From CAIKMD01 sp963729935 (lineage in GTDB: Bacteria; Pseudomonadota; Alphaproteobacteria; ATCC43930; CGMCC-115725): a DNA stretch of 64,000 nucleotides. Of this stretch, positions 1-7,492 are shown one piece after another. The notes beneath the pieces are model-generated. The model did no database searches. It was not told where the DNA came from and saw nothing but the letters and a program-made list of their open reading frames with translations. How positions within the stretch are numbered: the stretch's first letter is position 1; each line of letters begins with the position of its first letter. The translations under genes and the position numbers were made by a program. Location: positions 1,743,908 to 1,807,907 of the forward strand of contig CAVSPW010000002.1 of assembly GCA_963729935.1 (NCBI GenBank), in the 5' to 3' direction.

Positions 1-62
1 GGATTGTCCTTGTGCTGCAGCAGATAAGGGCTGGTTTCGTCGCCGAGCGTGTTGCGGGTCAT
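1..62 (-). CDS. DUF255 / thioredoxin-domain protein, N-terminus only
   Basis: The reverse strand starts an ATG at 62 and reads MTRNTLGDETSPYLLQHKDN before running off the window edge. The S-P-Y-L-L-Q-H block within the first 20 residues is the N-terminal signature of the DUF255 (YyaL/SPATA20-like) thioredoxin-domain family, whose usual length is about 650-700 residues. Only about 20 codons are present, so no catalytic residues can be examined. It lies 79 bases downstream of the methyltransferase on the same strand. No strong Shine-Dalgarno sequence is visible. The family call rests on this short motif alone. Confidence 0.6.
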   Translation of the reverse strand, partial: MTRNTLGDETSPYLLQHKDN

Positions 63-141
63 GGAGCCAGTTTAAGGCTTTTTTCACTCTGCCGTGAGCA
101 CCAATCCCATCGCCGGAATTCGCGTCTGGCCGCAGGCGAGT

Positions 142-912
142 TCAGCCGGGCTTGCGCGCGACCGCGAAGATCGAGGTTCCGAACGACGCCTGCGGGAAAA
201 GCTTCTCGATCGCAAGTGCCCTCGACAGGAGTGCCGAAGCGAGGCGGTTCGGCGGATTGAAGCCGGTGCGCATGATATCGGTAGCATTGTGTTTGCGGTC
301 GACGAAGAACTTACGCACGAGCGCGGCGGGGAGCATCGACCAGCCCCAATAACGGAGGGCCAAGATCGCCAGCCCAGCTTTGGTTATATGTTCGTGCAGC
401 AAGGGACGATTATAGCGTCGATAATGCCCGAGGATCGTATCGTAGCGTGAGTAGAGGTACTGCCCGGCGGGCACATTGATGAACAGATAGCCGCCAGGTT
501 TGAGATGGTAGGCCGCCGCTTCAAGAAATGCTTTGGCGTCTGCCACATGTTCGACCACATCCAATAAGATCACGAAATCGTATCGAGCATGAAGCTCAGG
601 CCACCTCTCGGAAATGTCGTAATAGAGCACCCTCCCGCTAACCGACGAGTGCTTTGCCAGGGCGGTACGATTGAGTTCGCAGCCATCTGTTCGCCACGCC
701 GTCATCGCGGCGAATTGGCGCTGAACGACACCTTCGCCGCAACCGATATCCAGGCCGCGCATCGGCTTTCTGTGATCGAGGCCAAGCTTTCTCGCAGTGC
801 GCAAGAGCACATTGAATCGGCCGCGCACCCAGAAATGGTTTACGTCCGCAAAATCATAATAACTTTCGGCGAAATTGTTTGTTCTGTGCGACATGGCCTC
901 TGCATCGGCCAT
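142..912 (-). CDS. class I SAM-dependent methyltransferase
   Basis: Predicted cytoplasmic methyltransferase. The SAM-binding motif I reads LDIGCGEGVV in the first third. It is followed by an acidic strand end (TDGCELN), the motif YDFVILLDVVEHVADA typical of UbiG/Methyltransf_11-type enzymes, and LKPGGYLFINVPAG. The substrate cannot be deduced. The frame is open up to an ATG at 990, but that start has only pyrimidine-rich DNA in front of it. The start at 912 (MADAEAMSHRTN) leaves about 120 bases to the divergent glycosyltransferase and fits the family better; an ATG at 894 is also possible. The divergent glycosyltransferase suggests a glycolipid or surface-polymer role, which is inference. Confidence 0.8.
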   Translation of the reverse strand: MADAEAMSHRTNNFAESYYDFADVNHFWVRGRFNVLLRTARKLGLDHRKPMRGLDIGCGEGVVQRQFAAMTAWRTDGCELNRTALAKHSSVSGRVLYYDISERWPELHARYDFVILLDVVEHVADAKAFLEAAAYHLKPGGYLFINVPAGQYLYSRYDTILGHYRRYNRPLLHEHITKAGLAILALRYWGWSMLPAALVRKFFVDRKHNATDIMRTGFNPPNRLASALLSRALAIEKLFPQASFGTSIFAVARKPG

Positions 913-1032
913 TGGATCAATCCCATTGCTGCGCCGTGCGAACCCGGCCGAACCTTGGGCCAGCGGTAGAGTTTCCTTAACGCGCCGCATGCTAAGAGGA
1001 GATGTTTAACAGGCCGTGAGTATGGAGGCGGA

Positions 1033-2085
1033 ATGCTGGCGGCGGGATGCGATCCATTCGGCGCCGGCCAAAGCCGCGAGACCAGCGTCGTGCGGCGCTT
1101 ATCTGTCGTCGCCCCGTGCTTCAATGAAGCAGAGACGCTTTTTGAGCTGCATCGGCGTGTTTCATTGGCCTGCCAAGCGGCAATCGGCGCCGATTACGAA
1201 ATCGTCCTCGTCAATGACGGTTCGCGCGACGATACGTGGAGGATGATGGCGCTGCTGGCGATGCGTGATCCCCATGTCATCGCCATCAATTTGACACGCA
1301 ATTACGGCAAGCAAAGTGCGCTAACGGCGGGTCTCGATCATTGCTGCGGGGAGCGCATCTTAATCATCGATGCCGACCTGCAGGATCCGCCGGAGCTTCT
1401 GCCGCAAATGTTAGCGCTCATGGATCAGGGTGCGGACGTGGTCTACGGCCAGCGCCGCAATCGCAGCGGCGAGACCCGGTTCAAAACTGCGCTGACCTGG
1501 CTCTTTTACCGGCTGTGGCGCCGCTTGGCCGATATCGACATCCCGCTCGACACAGGTGATTTCCGACTAATAAACCGCCGCATCCTGACTGTGCTACGCT
1601 CAATGCCTGAACAGACCCGTTTTATTCCCGGGATGGTGAGCTGGGTGGGGCTGAAGCAGACGCCGCTCGTTTACGATCGCAACGCACGCTTTGCCGGGGA
1701 GACCGGTCTTCCGCTGAGAAAGCTCGTGGCGTTGGCGCTTGATGGCATTACGGGCTTTTCGGTGGTCCCGTTGCGTATCGCCTCTTATATCGGCCTCGCC
1801 ACCGGGGCGCTCGGCTTAAGCATGTTGTTCTACACAATCGGTGGCTGGCTGTTCGGCAAGGCCCCCCTGGGCTGGGCCAGCACCAATACGATCATTCTCG
1901 TCATCGGCAGCGCTCAACTCATGGTGCTGGGCATTGTCGGCGAATATCTCGGCCGGCTTTACATGGAGTCAAAACGCCGTCCGCTTTATCTGATCGACAC
2001 CATGATTGCACAAGCCCCCGCGCTTGCGCGGAGCGACGAGGCCCAGGCCACGGTCGAACGGCCCGCAAGCGCGAGGAGCCGCTGA
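1033..2085 (+). CDS. family 2 glycosyltransferase with C-terminal membrane anchor (DPMS/ArnC-like)
   Basis: A 350-residue GT-A-fold glycosyltransferase. The N-terminal domain starts with LSVVAPCFNE, has the nucleotide-binding VNDGS near residue 60 and the metal-binding DADLQDPP near residue 113. Two hydrophobic helices (about 248-272 and 288-308) anchor the C-terminus, as in GtrB/ArnC/dolichyl-phosphate mannose synthase relatives that move a sugar to a polyprenyl-phosphate carrier at the inner membrane. GGAGG lies 4 bases before the ATG. It is divergent from the methyltransferase and convergent with the binding-protein gene. The sugar and acceptor are unknown. Confidence 0.88.
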   Translation: MLAAGCDPFGAGQSRETSVVRRLSVVAPCFNEAETLFELHRRVSLACQAAIGADYEIVLVNDGSRDDTWRMMALLAMRDPHVIAINLTRNYGKQSALTAGLDHCCGERILIIDADLQDPPELLPQMLALMDQGADVVYGQRRNRSGETRFKTALTWLFYRLWRRLADIDIPLDTGDFRLINRRILTVLRSMPEQTRFIPGMVSWVGLKQTPLVYDRNARFAGETGLPLRKLVALALDGITGFSVVPLRIASYIGLATGALGLSMLFYTIGGWLFGKAPLGWASTNTIILVIGSAQLMVLGIVGEYLGRLYMESKRRPLYLIDTMIAQAPALARSDEAQATVERPASARSR

Positions 2086-2133
2086 CCGGCCCGAGAAAGC
2101 GCGCTGCGGCTCGCTCCAGGGCTCCCCTGCCGC

Positions 2134-3384
2134 CTAGTTCTGTGCCGCGGCGTAGGGGTAAATGAGATTGCCGGACTTCATGTCGTCGGGCCAAACGATG
2201 AGCTCGTGTTCGGCATTCTTGAACTCGTCGAGATCATGGCCGGTGACATGCTGAAACTGGGTAAAGACGGTGCGCGACTTCGTCCATTCGCCGTCCTTGC
2301 CGAAGCTGATCTCGCCGACGACCGTATGGAAGGCGTGCGCGTGCATGTATTCCGCGAGCTTTGCCTGATCGAGAGTCTTCGCGCCTGTCACCGCGTCGGC
2401 CAGAACTTGTCCCGCGGCATAGCCCAAGGGCGCGAAGCCCCAGCCGAGCGGATCGAGGCCTTCGGTCTTGGCGACGGCTTGGTATTTCGTCAGCAGCTCG
2501 AGCGTGCCGGGGAAAATGAAACTCTTGGCCGGCAGGAAGACCTCGTTGTTGATGATGCCGTTCATCAGCGGCCCGAGCTGCATCTTGATGGGGGTGACCA
2601 GGAGGCCGATGAACGTGCCGCCGAACATCTTGGGGCTGAGCCCGATCTCCTTGGCGGCGCGCACGAGGCAAACCGAATCCGGCGGATAGGCGGCGACGAA
2701 CACCATATCGGGATTGACCGCCTGGACGGAACGCATGATCGGCGCGCAATCGGCGATCGAAGGCGGGTAGCGTGTGTCCAGGACCTTCTGGAATCCCATC
2801 TCCGTGATGTTCGCGCGTGCGCCATCGGCGGCGTTCTGGGCGAACTCGGCGTCGGCGGCCACGATGGCGACGGTCTTCGGCCGAGGCTTCTGCGCCGCGG
2901 CCAATTCGAAGAAGCCGGTCGAGAAGGCTTTTTGCGGCTCCGGTCCCGTCGGCAGCATGGAGAAGTATTGGTCGTAATGGAATTTGCTGTTCGCCGCATT
3001 GGCGAGAATGCCGATGGTCGTCTTCTTGAACTGCATCATCACCGGTATGGCGGGCGCGACCATGTTGGTGGCGTAGGGACCGATGAGAAGGTCGACCTTG
3101 TCGACGTCGATCAACTTCGTATAGATCGGCGCGACATTCGATGGATTGCTCTGATCGTCGTAGTAGACGAGCTGGACCGGGCGTCCCAACAACCCGCCTT
3201 TGGCATTGACGTCGTCGCGCCAGATCTGCAAGGCGGTGAGCACCTGCTTGCCGATCGACGCGACGCCCCCGGTCAAGGCCATGCTGAAACCGACTTTGAT
3301 CGGGTCTGCCGCCTGGGCGGGCGCGGCGAGAATCAGGGCGAAAAGCAGAGCCGCAGCGGCGAAAAGTTTACGCGTGACGCTCAT
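2134..3384 (-). CDS. ABC transporter substrate-binding protein, Peripla_BP_6 type (copy 1)
   Basis: A 416-residue periplasmic binding protein of the branched-chain amino-acid/amide type (LivJ-like fold). A Sec signal peptide covers residues 1-25 (cleavage after APAQA), then ADPIKVGFSMALTGG opens the mature domain and the segment GRPVQLVYYDDQSNPS is typical of the family. It is closely similar over its whole length to the upstream paralogue ending 38 bases before it, which points to tandem duplication. No LivH/M/G/F permease or ATPase gene lies nearby, so the ligand and transporter partner are unknown. It ends the FAH hydrolase-binding protein-binding protein operon. Confidence 0.9.
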   Translation of the reverse strand: MSVTRKLFAAAALLFALILAAPAQAADPIKVGFSMALTGGVASIGKQVLTALQIWRDDVNAKGGLLGRPVQLVYYDDQSNPSNVAPIYTKLIDVDKVDLLIGPYATNMVAPAIPVMMQFKKTTIGILANAANSKFHYDQYFSMLPTGPEPQKAFSTGFFELAAAQKPRPKTVAIVAADAEFAQNAADGARANITEMGFQKVLDTRYPPSIADCAPIMRSVQAVNPDMVFVAAYPPDSVCLVRAAKEIGLSPKMFGGTFIGLLVTPIKMQLGPLMNGIINNEVFLPAKSFIFPGTLELLTKYQAVAKTEGLDPLGWGFAPLGYAAGQVLADAVTGAKTLDQAKLAEYMHAHAFHTVVGEISFGKDGEWTKSRTVFTQFQHVTGHDLDEFKNAEHELIVWPDDMKSGNLIYPYAAAQN

Positions 3385-3422
3385 CGGCGTTCTCCCTCAA
3401 TAGAGCGATTGATCGGACGTTC

Positions 3423-4685
3423 TTATTTCTTGGCGTCGGCATAGGGGTAGATCACGTCTCCGGTCTTGTAGGCGGGCGGCCACAGGATCGGTTCTTTGGC
3501 GGGGTCCTTGAACTGAGAGACATCGTTGCCGCCCGCGACGTGCCGAAATTGCGTGAAGACGATGCGGGCCTTGGCCCACTCGCCGTTCTCGCCGAAGGCG
3601 ATATCGCCCATCACGGTCGGGATCGTATGGCCGTGGATGTAGGCGGCGATCTTGTCGTGATCCAGGCTTTTGCTGCCCTCGACCCCCGCCGCGATCACCT
3701 GCGCGGCCGCGTAAGCGGCGGGCGCGTAGGAATAGCCGAGGGGATCGACGCCTTGCGCCGGGGCCTGGGATTGGTACTTGGCCATCAGCGCGTCGAGGCC
3801 GGGGAAGTTGAAGCTTGGCGCGTGCATGAAGGTTTCTTGGATGACGATACCGTTGATGAGCGGACCAAGCGACGCTTTGGGGCCGCTCGCCAAGAGACCG
3901 ATCAAGGCGCCGCCGAACATCTTGGGCGTGAAACCGACCTCGTTCATCGCTCGCACCAGCCCGATCGTGTCGGGCGGATAGGCGGCCGCGAAAACGATGT
4001 CGGGATTTGTCGCCTGGATGGCGCGGATGATCGGGGTGTAATCGGTCGTGCTCGGCGGATAGGTCCGATCGTAGACGACCTTGAAGTCGGAGTTCTTGAC
4101 GGCTTCGCGCGCGCCGTCGGCGGCGTTCTTCGAGAACTCGGCGTCGGCGGCGATGATCGCGACGGTCTTGGGTTTGGGCGTCTGTTGCTTCGCGAGCTCG
4201 AAGAAGCCTTCGGCGAAGGCGAGCTTCGGCTGTTGTCCGGTCGGAAGGATCGAGAAATAGCGCGGGTAATGGAACTCGGAATTGACGTCGAGTGCCTGGA
4301 TGCTGACATCGGTCATATGGTGCTGAATGATCACCGGCATGGCGGGTGCCACCATGTTCGTGGCGTAGGGCCCGATGACGAGATCGACCTTGTCGACATC
4401 GATGAGCTTCGTATAGATGCCGGGCACGTTCGAAGGATTGCTCTGATCGTCGTAATAAACGAGCTCGACGGGGCGGCCGAGCAACCCGCCCTTGGCATTG
4501 GTGTCGTCGCGCCATATTTGCAGCGCCAGGAGACATTGCTTCCCGTTAACGGCGATGCCGCCGGTCAAGGCCATGCTGAAGCCTAGTTTGATCGGATCGG
4601 CGGCGCGTGCGGGAAGTGTCGCGAACACGCAGCAGGCGAGCGCAAGCGCGGTGATCACGTGACGGGCTCGGGTAAAACTCAACAT
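3423..4685 (-). CDS. ABC transporter substrate-binding protein, Peripla_BP_6 type (copy 2)
   Basis: A 420-residue LivJ-like periplasmic binding protein with a signal peptide at residues 1-28 (cleavage after LPARA) followed by ADPIKLGFSMALTGG. Long blocks match the downstream paralogue, including IYTKLIDVDKVDL, GPYATNMVAPA and NAADGAR, while the ligand-contact region around residues 140-160 differs (QALDVNSEFHY here, LANAANSKFHY in copy 1). That fits duplication followed by specificity change. It sits 42 bases downstream of the FAH-type hydrolase, so the operon may bind and then cleave a small organic acid. The substrate is inference. Confidence 0.9.
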   Translation of the reverse strand: MLSFTRARHVITALALACCVFATLPARAADPIKLGFSMALTGGIAVNGKQCLLALQIWRDDTNAKGGLLGRPVELVYYDDQSNPSNVPGIYTKLIDVDKVDLVIGPYATNMVAPAMPVIIQHHMTDVSIQALDVNSEFHYPRYFSILPTGQQPKLAFAEGFFELAKQQTPKPKTVAIIAADAEFSKNAADGAREAVKNSDFKVVYDRTYPPSTTDYTPIIRAIQATNPDIVFAAAYPPDTIGLVRAMNEVGFTPKMFGGALIGLLASGPKASLGPLINGIVIQETFMHAPSFNFPGLDALMAKYQSQAPAQGVDPLGYSYAPAAYAAAQVIAAGVEGSKSLDHDKIAAYIHGHTIPTVMGDIAFGENGEWAKARIVFTQFRHVAGGNDVSQFKDPAKEPILWPPAYKTGDVIYPYADAKK

Positions 4686-4727
4686 GGCGTTATTCCCCCC
4701 TTGTCGATTTTGTTCGATTTTGATCGA

Positions 4728-5732
4728 TCAGCTCCGGTCTTCGACGAATCGGTTCCGCATCTTGCCGAGGCCCTCGACCTCGGTTTCCATCACGTCGCCC
4801 GCTTTCAGGAAGGTGTTGGTTCCCTGGCCGACGCCACCGCAGGTGCCACAAACGAAGAGATCGCCGGGATCGAGCGTCAGAATGCTCGAGGCATATTCGA
4901 TTTGTTCTTCGGGCGTGTAGATGAATTGCGACGTATTGCCGTTCTGCTTGACCTCGCCATTGACGGTCAGGCGGATGAAGCGGTTCATATGATCCTTGAT
5001 GAAAGCCGCCGGAGTCAAAAACGGCCCGGTCGGCGCGAAATTGTCATGGCTCTTGCCGCCGAGCCAGTCGGAGCGCAGGCCCGGCCGGTCGGGGCGGATC
5101 TGGATGTCGCGGCAGGAAACGTCGTTGGTGGTCATGAAGCCCGCGACGTGATCGAGGGCGCGCGCGGCGGGGATGCGCTTGCCGGGCTTCCAGATCGCGC
5201 AAGCGATCTCGGCTTCCCAGTCGATCTTGGCCATGCCGCGCGGGATCGCGATGTCGTCGTAGGCCCCGGCGAGCACGCTGGGCGCCTTCAAGAAGAGGTA
5301 AGGTCGCGAGGTCGCTTTGTCGCCGGTGAATTGCGGTCCGCCCGCAGGGGTCATGCCGGCGCGCAGCATCTCGTTGACATGCTCTTGGAAATTCTGCGCG
5401 GCGTTGAAAATCTTGCCGGGACCGATGATGGGCGGCAGGACGCGCAAAGCCGCGATCTTCGCGGTGGCGCCCCGGAAGCGATCGCTGCCCAGGCCCTCCT
5501 GCTCGATGAAAGCGACGATTTCCTGCAGAACCGGGAAATTCCGATCCCATCCTTCCATCATGTCGAGGAGGCAGTCCCTCGCGGTTAAGGGCCCCGCCTT
5601 GCCGCGCGGCGAGGCGCGGTACGCGGGATAAACGGCCGCGATGTCGATCGCGGTATCGCCGAGGACGATGGCGGCAAAACGTCTTCCCGGATTTCCGGCA
5701 TAGGTCGCGAGCTTGAATTCGGTACCGTTCAT
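4728..5732 (-). CDS. fumarylacetoacetate hydrolase (FAH) family protein
   Basis: A 334-residue FAH-superfamily enzyme that would hydrolyse or decarboxylate a beta-keto or acylpyruvate-type acid with a divalent metal. The conserved core is visible: IDWEAEIACAIWKPGK carries the acidic metal ligands, TTNDVSCRDIQ matches the family block, and the C-terminus GDVMETEVEGLGKMRN is the usual closing motif. The first ~100 residues form a variable cap domain. It is the first gene of a three-gene minus-strand operon with two periplasmic binding proteins, and it is divergent from mnmE across about 126 bases that must hold both promoters. The precise substrate is not evident. Confidence 0.88.
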   Translation of the reverse strand: MNGTEFKLATYAGNPGRRFAAIVLGDTAIDIAAVYPAYRASPRGKAGPLTARDCLLDMMEGWDRNFPVLQEIVAFIEQEGLGSDRFRGATAKIAALRVLPPIIGPGKIFNAAQNFQEHVNEMLRAGMTPAGGPQFTGDKATSRPYLFLKAPSVLAGAYDDIAIPRGMAKIDWEAEIACAIWKPGKRIPAARALDHVAGFMTTNDVSCRDIQIRPDRPGLRSDWLGGKSHDNFAPTGPFLTPAAFIKDHMNRFIRLTVNGEVKQNGNTSQFIYTPEEQIEYASSILTLDPGDLFVCGTCGGVGQGTNTFLKAGDVMETEVEGLGKMRNRFVEDRS

Positions 5733-5858
5733 TCGTTCCTCCCTGCGACCGCGATATCTCCCGCGAGGTCGCTCGATTTCCGATGATCTTACGCTGCTCT
5801 TTTCATTCCATCCACTGATGCGAACACGGAGCCGCCGGAGTTGCTAAACTCGGCGCCG

Positions 5859-7193
5859 ATGAGCGATACGATTTTTGCGCTGGCTTCGGCGCCTGGCAGG
5901 GCCGGGATCGCCGTGATCCGGATCTCTGGTCCTGGCGCAGGCGCTGCGCTGCGCGATCTCACCGGTAGCCTGCCGGCGCCCCGGCGTGCCGTTCATAGGC
6001 GGTTTCGCGATCCCCGAACGGATGAGACCATCGATGAGGGTATCGCGGTTTATTTCAAGGCGCCAGGTAGCTTTACCGGGGAAGACATCGCCGAATTTCA
6101 GTTGCACGGGGGGCGGGCCGTGCTGCAGGCGATCTTTGCTCAGCTCGGCGCGCGACCGGGGTTTCGCATGGCCGAGCCCGGCGAATTCACGCGCCGGGCC
6201 TTCCTGAATGGCAAGCTGGATCTCACGGCGGCGGAAGCCGTGGCCGACTTGGTCGCGGCCGAAACCGCGGCGCAACGCCGGCAAGCGCTTCGACAGCTCG
6301 GTGGCGAGTTTGGACGATTATGCGAGGCGTGGCGGGAAAGATTGATCAGGGCCCAAGCGCGGCTCGAAGCCGAAATCGATTTTCCCGAGGAGGATTTGCC
6401 GGCGGCGCTCTGGTCGAGCGTGCGTGGCGAGGTAGGAAAATTGCGTGACGAAATCGGCGCTCAGCTCGCCGATGAACGGCGCGGGGAACGCCTGCGCGAG
6501 GGTGTCTCGGTTGCCATTCTGGGCCCGCCCAATGCTGGAAAATCAAGTCTAATGAATGCATTAGCCAGACGAGAGGTGGCGATTACCTCCCATATCGCGG
6601 GCACCACCCGGGATGTCATCGAGGTCCAGCTCGATCTTGGCGGTTATCCCGTCATCCTCGCCGATACAGCGGGTTTACGTCCGCCCGGGGACGCGATCGA
6701 GGAAGAGGGGTTGCGTCGGGCTCGGGCCCGCGCCGAATCGGCCGATTTGCGTCTGGTGGTGGTGGATGTGTCAAAACCGGAAGAAATCGAGGCCGTCGGT
6801 GCTTATCTCGGTTCCGGGGCGATCCTGGTCGCAAACAAGATCGATATCGCCACTCCCGGAAATGGCTTGGACGGTGTCGGGCGTGGTGGTTTAGCCGCCC
6901 TGCCGATCTCCGTCCTGAACGGCACCGGAATGAGCGAATTGATCGATCATCTATTGGAAAAAGTGGAGGAATCTCTGAGTGCGGAGAATGCGCCGCTGGT
7001 CACGCGGGCACGTCACCGCGCAGCCCTGGAAGCGTGTCACGCGGCGCTAAAGCGATTCGATGACGCGCGCTTGCCGGAATTGGCGGCAGAGGATTTGCGC
7101 GCCGCCGCGGCATCGCTCGGCCGGATCACGGGCCGCGTCGATGTCGAAGTGATGCTCGATGCTTTGTTCAAAGAATTCTGCATTGGCAAATAA
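5859..7193 (+). CDS. mnmE: tRNA uridine-5-carboxymethylaminomethyl(34) synthesis GTPase MnmE
   Basis: MnmE works with MnmG to install carboxymethylaminomethyl groups on the wobble uridine of several tRNAs. The 444-residue protein has the N-terminal tetrahydrofolate-binding domain (MSDTIFALASAPG onward), a helical domain, an inserted G domain with P-loop GPPNAGKS (residues 222-229), DTAG and NKID motifs, and the invariant C-terminal FCIGK with the catalytic cysteine. A TTG at 5841 in the same frame would add six residues, but ATG 5859 matches the family start. It precedes mnmG with a 299-base AT-rich gap that holds parS. Confidence 0.97.
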   Translation: MSDTIFALASAPGRAGIAVIRISGPGAGAALRDLTGSLPAPRRAVHRRFRDPRTDETIDEGIAVYFKAPGSFTGEDIAEFQLHGGRAVLQAIFAQLGARPGFRMAEPGEFTRRAFLNGKLDLTAAEAVADLVAAETAAQRRQALRQLGGEFGRLCEAWRERLIRAQARLEAEIDFPEEDLPAALWSSVRGEVGKLRDEIGAQLADERRGERLREGVSVAILGPPNAGKSSLMNALARREVAITSHIAGTTRDVIEVQLDLGGYPVILADTAGLRPPGDAIEEEGLRRARARAESADLRLVVVDVSKPEEIEAVGAYLGSGAILVANKIDIATPGNGLDGVGRGGLAALPISVLNGTGMSELIDHLLEKVEESLSAENAPLVTRARHRAALEACHAALKRFDDARLPELAAEDLRAAAASLGRITGRVDVEVMLDALFKEFCIGK

Positions 7194-7250
7194 GAAAAAG
7201 GAACAAAACAAGAAAATAGCATATTCCAAACACATCCCGTAGTATGAGTT

Positions 7251-7266
7251 CTTGGAACGTTCCAAG
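7251..7266. promoter_or_regulatory. 16-bp perfect palindrome, possible operator
   Basis: CTTGGAACGTTCCAAG is its own reverse complement over all 16 bases. It lies 58 bases after the mnmE stop, 148 bases before parS and 226 bases before mnmG. A dyad with central CG of this length is typical of dimeric regulator sites (LacI-like operators have similar geometry), but no cognate regulator is encoded nearby. It could also be structural DNA connected with chromosome organisation. Function unassigned. Confidence 0.45.
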
Positions 7267-7414
7267 GTCGAATCGGTAGACGCGATCTATATATTGATCG
7301 AATCTGCTATTCTTCTGAAAGTTGACAAATTTCAATTATAGAGGACGACGTTTGTCCGGCACGACAACCTGAAGTAGTTGACGTGCGTTCCTTTCGGCTA
7401 ATGCTGTGTCCGTT

Positions 7415-7430
7415 TGTTTCACGTGAAACA
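7415..7430. promoter_or_regulatory. parS centromere site 1
   Basis: TGTTTCACGTGAAACA, a perfect 16-bp palindrome identical to the widely conserved bacterial parS consensus bound by ParB. It lies between mnmE and mnmG, 2.6 kb upstream of parA. ParB loads here, spreads with CTP and works with ParA in chromosome segregation. Confidence 0.95.
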
Positions 7431-7492
7431 TTACGGTGGATGAGGCGCGCTCGGCAGTTTACACAGGCTGCAGCGCTTTATAGAGTCCCGCT

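Larger units (their letters stand above)
7194..7492. other. AT-rich mnmE-mnmG intergenic region
   Basis: 299 bases without a gene, clearly richer in A/T than the flanking DNA. It contains a 16-bp perfect palindrome (7251-7266) and a perfect parS (7415-7430). A TTGACA at about 7322 has no -10 at normal spacing, so I do not call a promoter. I find no convincing cluster of DnaA boxes (TTATCCACA). The setting next to parAB is consistent with closeness to the replication origin, but an origin cannot be shown here. Confidence 0.6.

Noticed and set aside
2206..3444. 412-codon open frame on the plus strand opposite binding protein copy 1
   Set aside because: It is the antisense of a well-supported gene; its residues are Arg/Gly/Asp-rich and match no family.
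7194..7492. Possible oriC/DnaA-box cluster
   Set aside because: The region is AT-rich and near parS, but only weak single matches (such as GTTTACACA) to TTATCCACA are present.
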